Shown: in pieces, positions 7,673 to 7,940 of the stretch | How positions within the stretch are numbered: position 1 is the stretch's first letter | Layout of the letters: each line of letters starts with the position of its first letter | From: an uncultured Saprospiraceae bacterium | GTDB taxonomy: Bacteria; Bacteroidota; Bacteroidia; Chitinophagales; Saprospiraceae | DNA: 7,940 nt | Assembly: GCA_937969485.1 (NCBI GenBank) | Contig: CALBVQ010000127.1 | Span: 1-7,940, forward strand | Direction of reading: 5' to 3' | Made by a program: the position numbers and the translations under genes | Notes under the pieces: generated by a model | The model's database searches: none | Seen by the model: only the letters and a program-made list of their open reading frames with translations | What the model was told of the DNA's origin: nothing

Positions 7673-7853
7673 TTGACCTGAATTATCCATTAAGATATCT
7701 ATTACGATCTCAAACTGCTTCGATAATGTGAACGTCCAGCTCTTTTGATGCTCACCGTGATAGTGACCACGTCTGCGCTTCAAAAGAACTGTTGAGGTCC
7801 CATTCTCTTTGCATTTTAAGCTCTCATGACGAAAACCTAATGCATAATTCAGG
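7673..7853. repeat. First copy of a 181-bp repeat unit with terminal inverted repeats (MITE-like)
   Basis: This unit is the first complete period of a direct repeat. Its first 87 bp (7673-7759) recur at 7854-7940 with two differences (7688/7869 and 7747/7928). Within it, CCTGAATTAT at 7677-7686 is perfectly inverted as ATAATTCAGG at 7844-7853. Extending inward, 19 of 23 positions match (7677-7699 against 7831-7853 reversed), sharing CATTA and other bases. The tetranucleotide TTGA lies on both sides (7673-7676 and 7854-7857), as a 4-bp target duplication would. A roughly 177-bp non-coding element with inverted ends and flanking TTGA has the architecture of a miniature inverted-repeat transposable element. 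No transposase is in view. Alternative readings are a tandem structural-RNA repeat or the remnant of a larger insertion sequence. Confidence 0.65.
7741..7787. other. Imperfect hairpin in the centre of the repeat unit
   Basis: TCTTTTGA (7741-7748) is the exact inverse of TCAAAAGA (7780-7787). Inside it the arms continue with GC/GC and CA/TG pairs separated by mismatches, then CGTG (7756-7759) pairs with CACG (7768-7771) around an 8-nt loop. The fold is symmetrical, so it could form on either strand's transcript or as a DNA cruciform. The change at 7928 in the second copy would break one pair of the outer stem. The right half of the second copy is outside the window, so covariation cannot be judged. 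Confidence 0.35.
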
Positions 7854-7867
7854 TTGACCTGAATTAT
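7844..7867. repeat. 11-bp-arm palindrome at the junction of two repeat units
   Basis: ATAATTCAGGT (7844-7854) and ACCTGAATTAT (7857-7867) are perfect inverse complements separated only by TG. The left arm is the right end of the first unit and the right arm is the left end of the second, so the palindrome is created by two inverted-repeat-bounded units abutting head to tail. There is no T-run after it in either direction, so it is not a typical intrinsic terminator. Confidence 0.7.
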
Positions 7868-7940
7868 CTATTAAGATATCTATTACGATCTCAAACTGCT
7901 TCGATAATGTGAACGTCCAGCTCTTTTAATGCTCACCGTG
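7854..7940. repeat. Second copy of the 181-bp repeat unit, cut by the window edge
   Basis: The final 87 bases match 7673-7759 at 85 positions and run to the last base of the window, so the copy surely continues beyond it. Its left inverted-repeat end CCTGAATTAT is at 7858-7867, preceded by TTGA. Relative to the first copy it has T for C at 7869 and A for G at 7928. Such high identity implies recent duplication or recent insertion. More copies may follow. Confidence 0.7.

Noticed and set aside
7673..7940. CRISPR array
   Set aside because: The repeat is at least 87 bp with a 94-bp remainder and a period of 181, far larger than CRISPR repeats and spacers, and the unit has transposon-like ends.

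Overview
The window looks like a chromosomal piece from a member of the Bacteroidota, most likely a marine or soil gliding-type Cytophagales relative. Reasons: the DNA is AT-rich; start codons follow A-rich leaders rather than strong Shine-Dalgarno sites; one promoter matches the Bacteroidota -7 element TAnnTTTG; and the protein families (a gingipain-type C25 peptidase related to type IX secretion sortases, and a DUF3857/transglutaminase-like exported protein) are typical of that phylum. The lineage below phylum is inference.

Layout. Positions 1-3138 (minus) hold most of a large secreted C25 cysteine-peptidase-like protein resembling the PorU2 class; its C-terminus runs off the left edge. A 196-bp divergent intergenic region (3139-3334) separates it from a three-gene plus-strand cluster: an inner-membrane family 2 glycosyltransferase (3335-4432), the 16S rRNA methyltransferase gene rsmG (4423-5043, overlapping by 10 bp), and an unidentified four-helix membrane protein (5055-5591). 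Converging on this cluster, with only 24 bp between, is a minus-strand gene for an exported DUF3857/transglutaminase-like protein (5616-7556). The right end (7557-7940) has no convincing gene. It holds a 181-bp-period direct repeat whose unit is bounded by inverted repeats and has a potential hairpin in its centre; the second copy is cut by the window edge.

How the parts relate. The two minus-strand genes encode exported proteins with clean signal peptides. The plus-strand cluster pairs a cell-envelope glycosyltransferase with a ribosomal RNA modification enzyme, probably by co-transcription rather than shared function. The C25 gene and the glycosyltransferase share a divergent upstream region in which a short motif, AGTTTACAT or its inverted core TGTAAAC, occurs three times. 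The most unusual item is the terminal repeat unit, which has MITE-like architecture and whose tandem copies abut to form a near-perfect palindrome. I did not find a clear new multi-gene defence, biosynthetic or mobile system.
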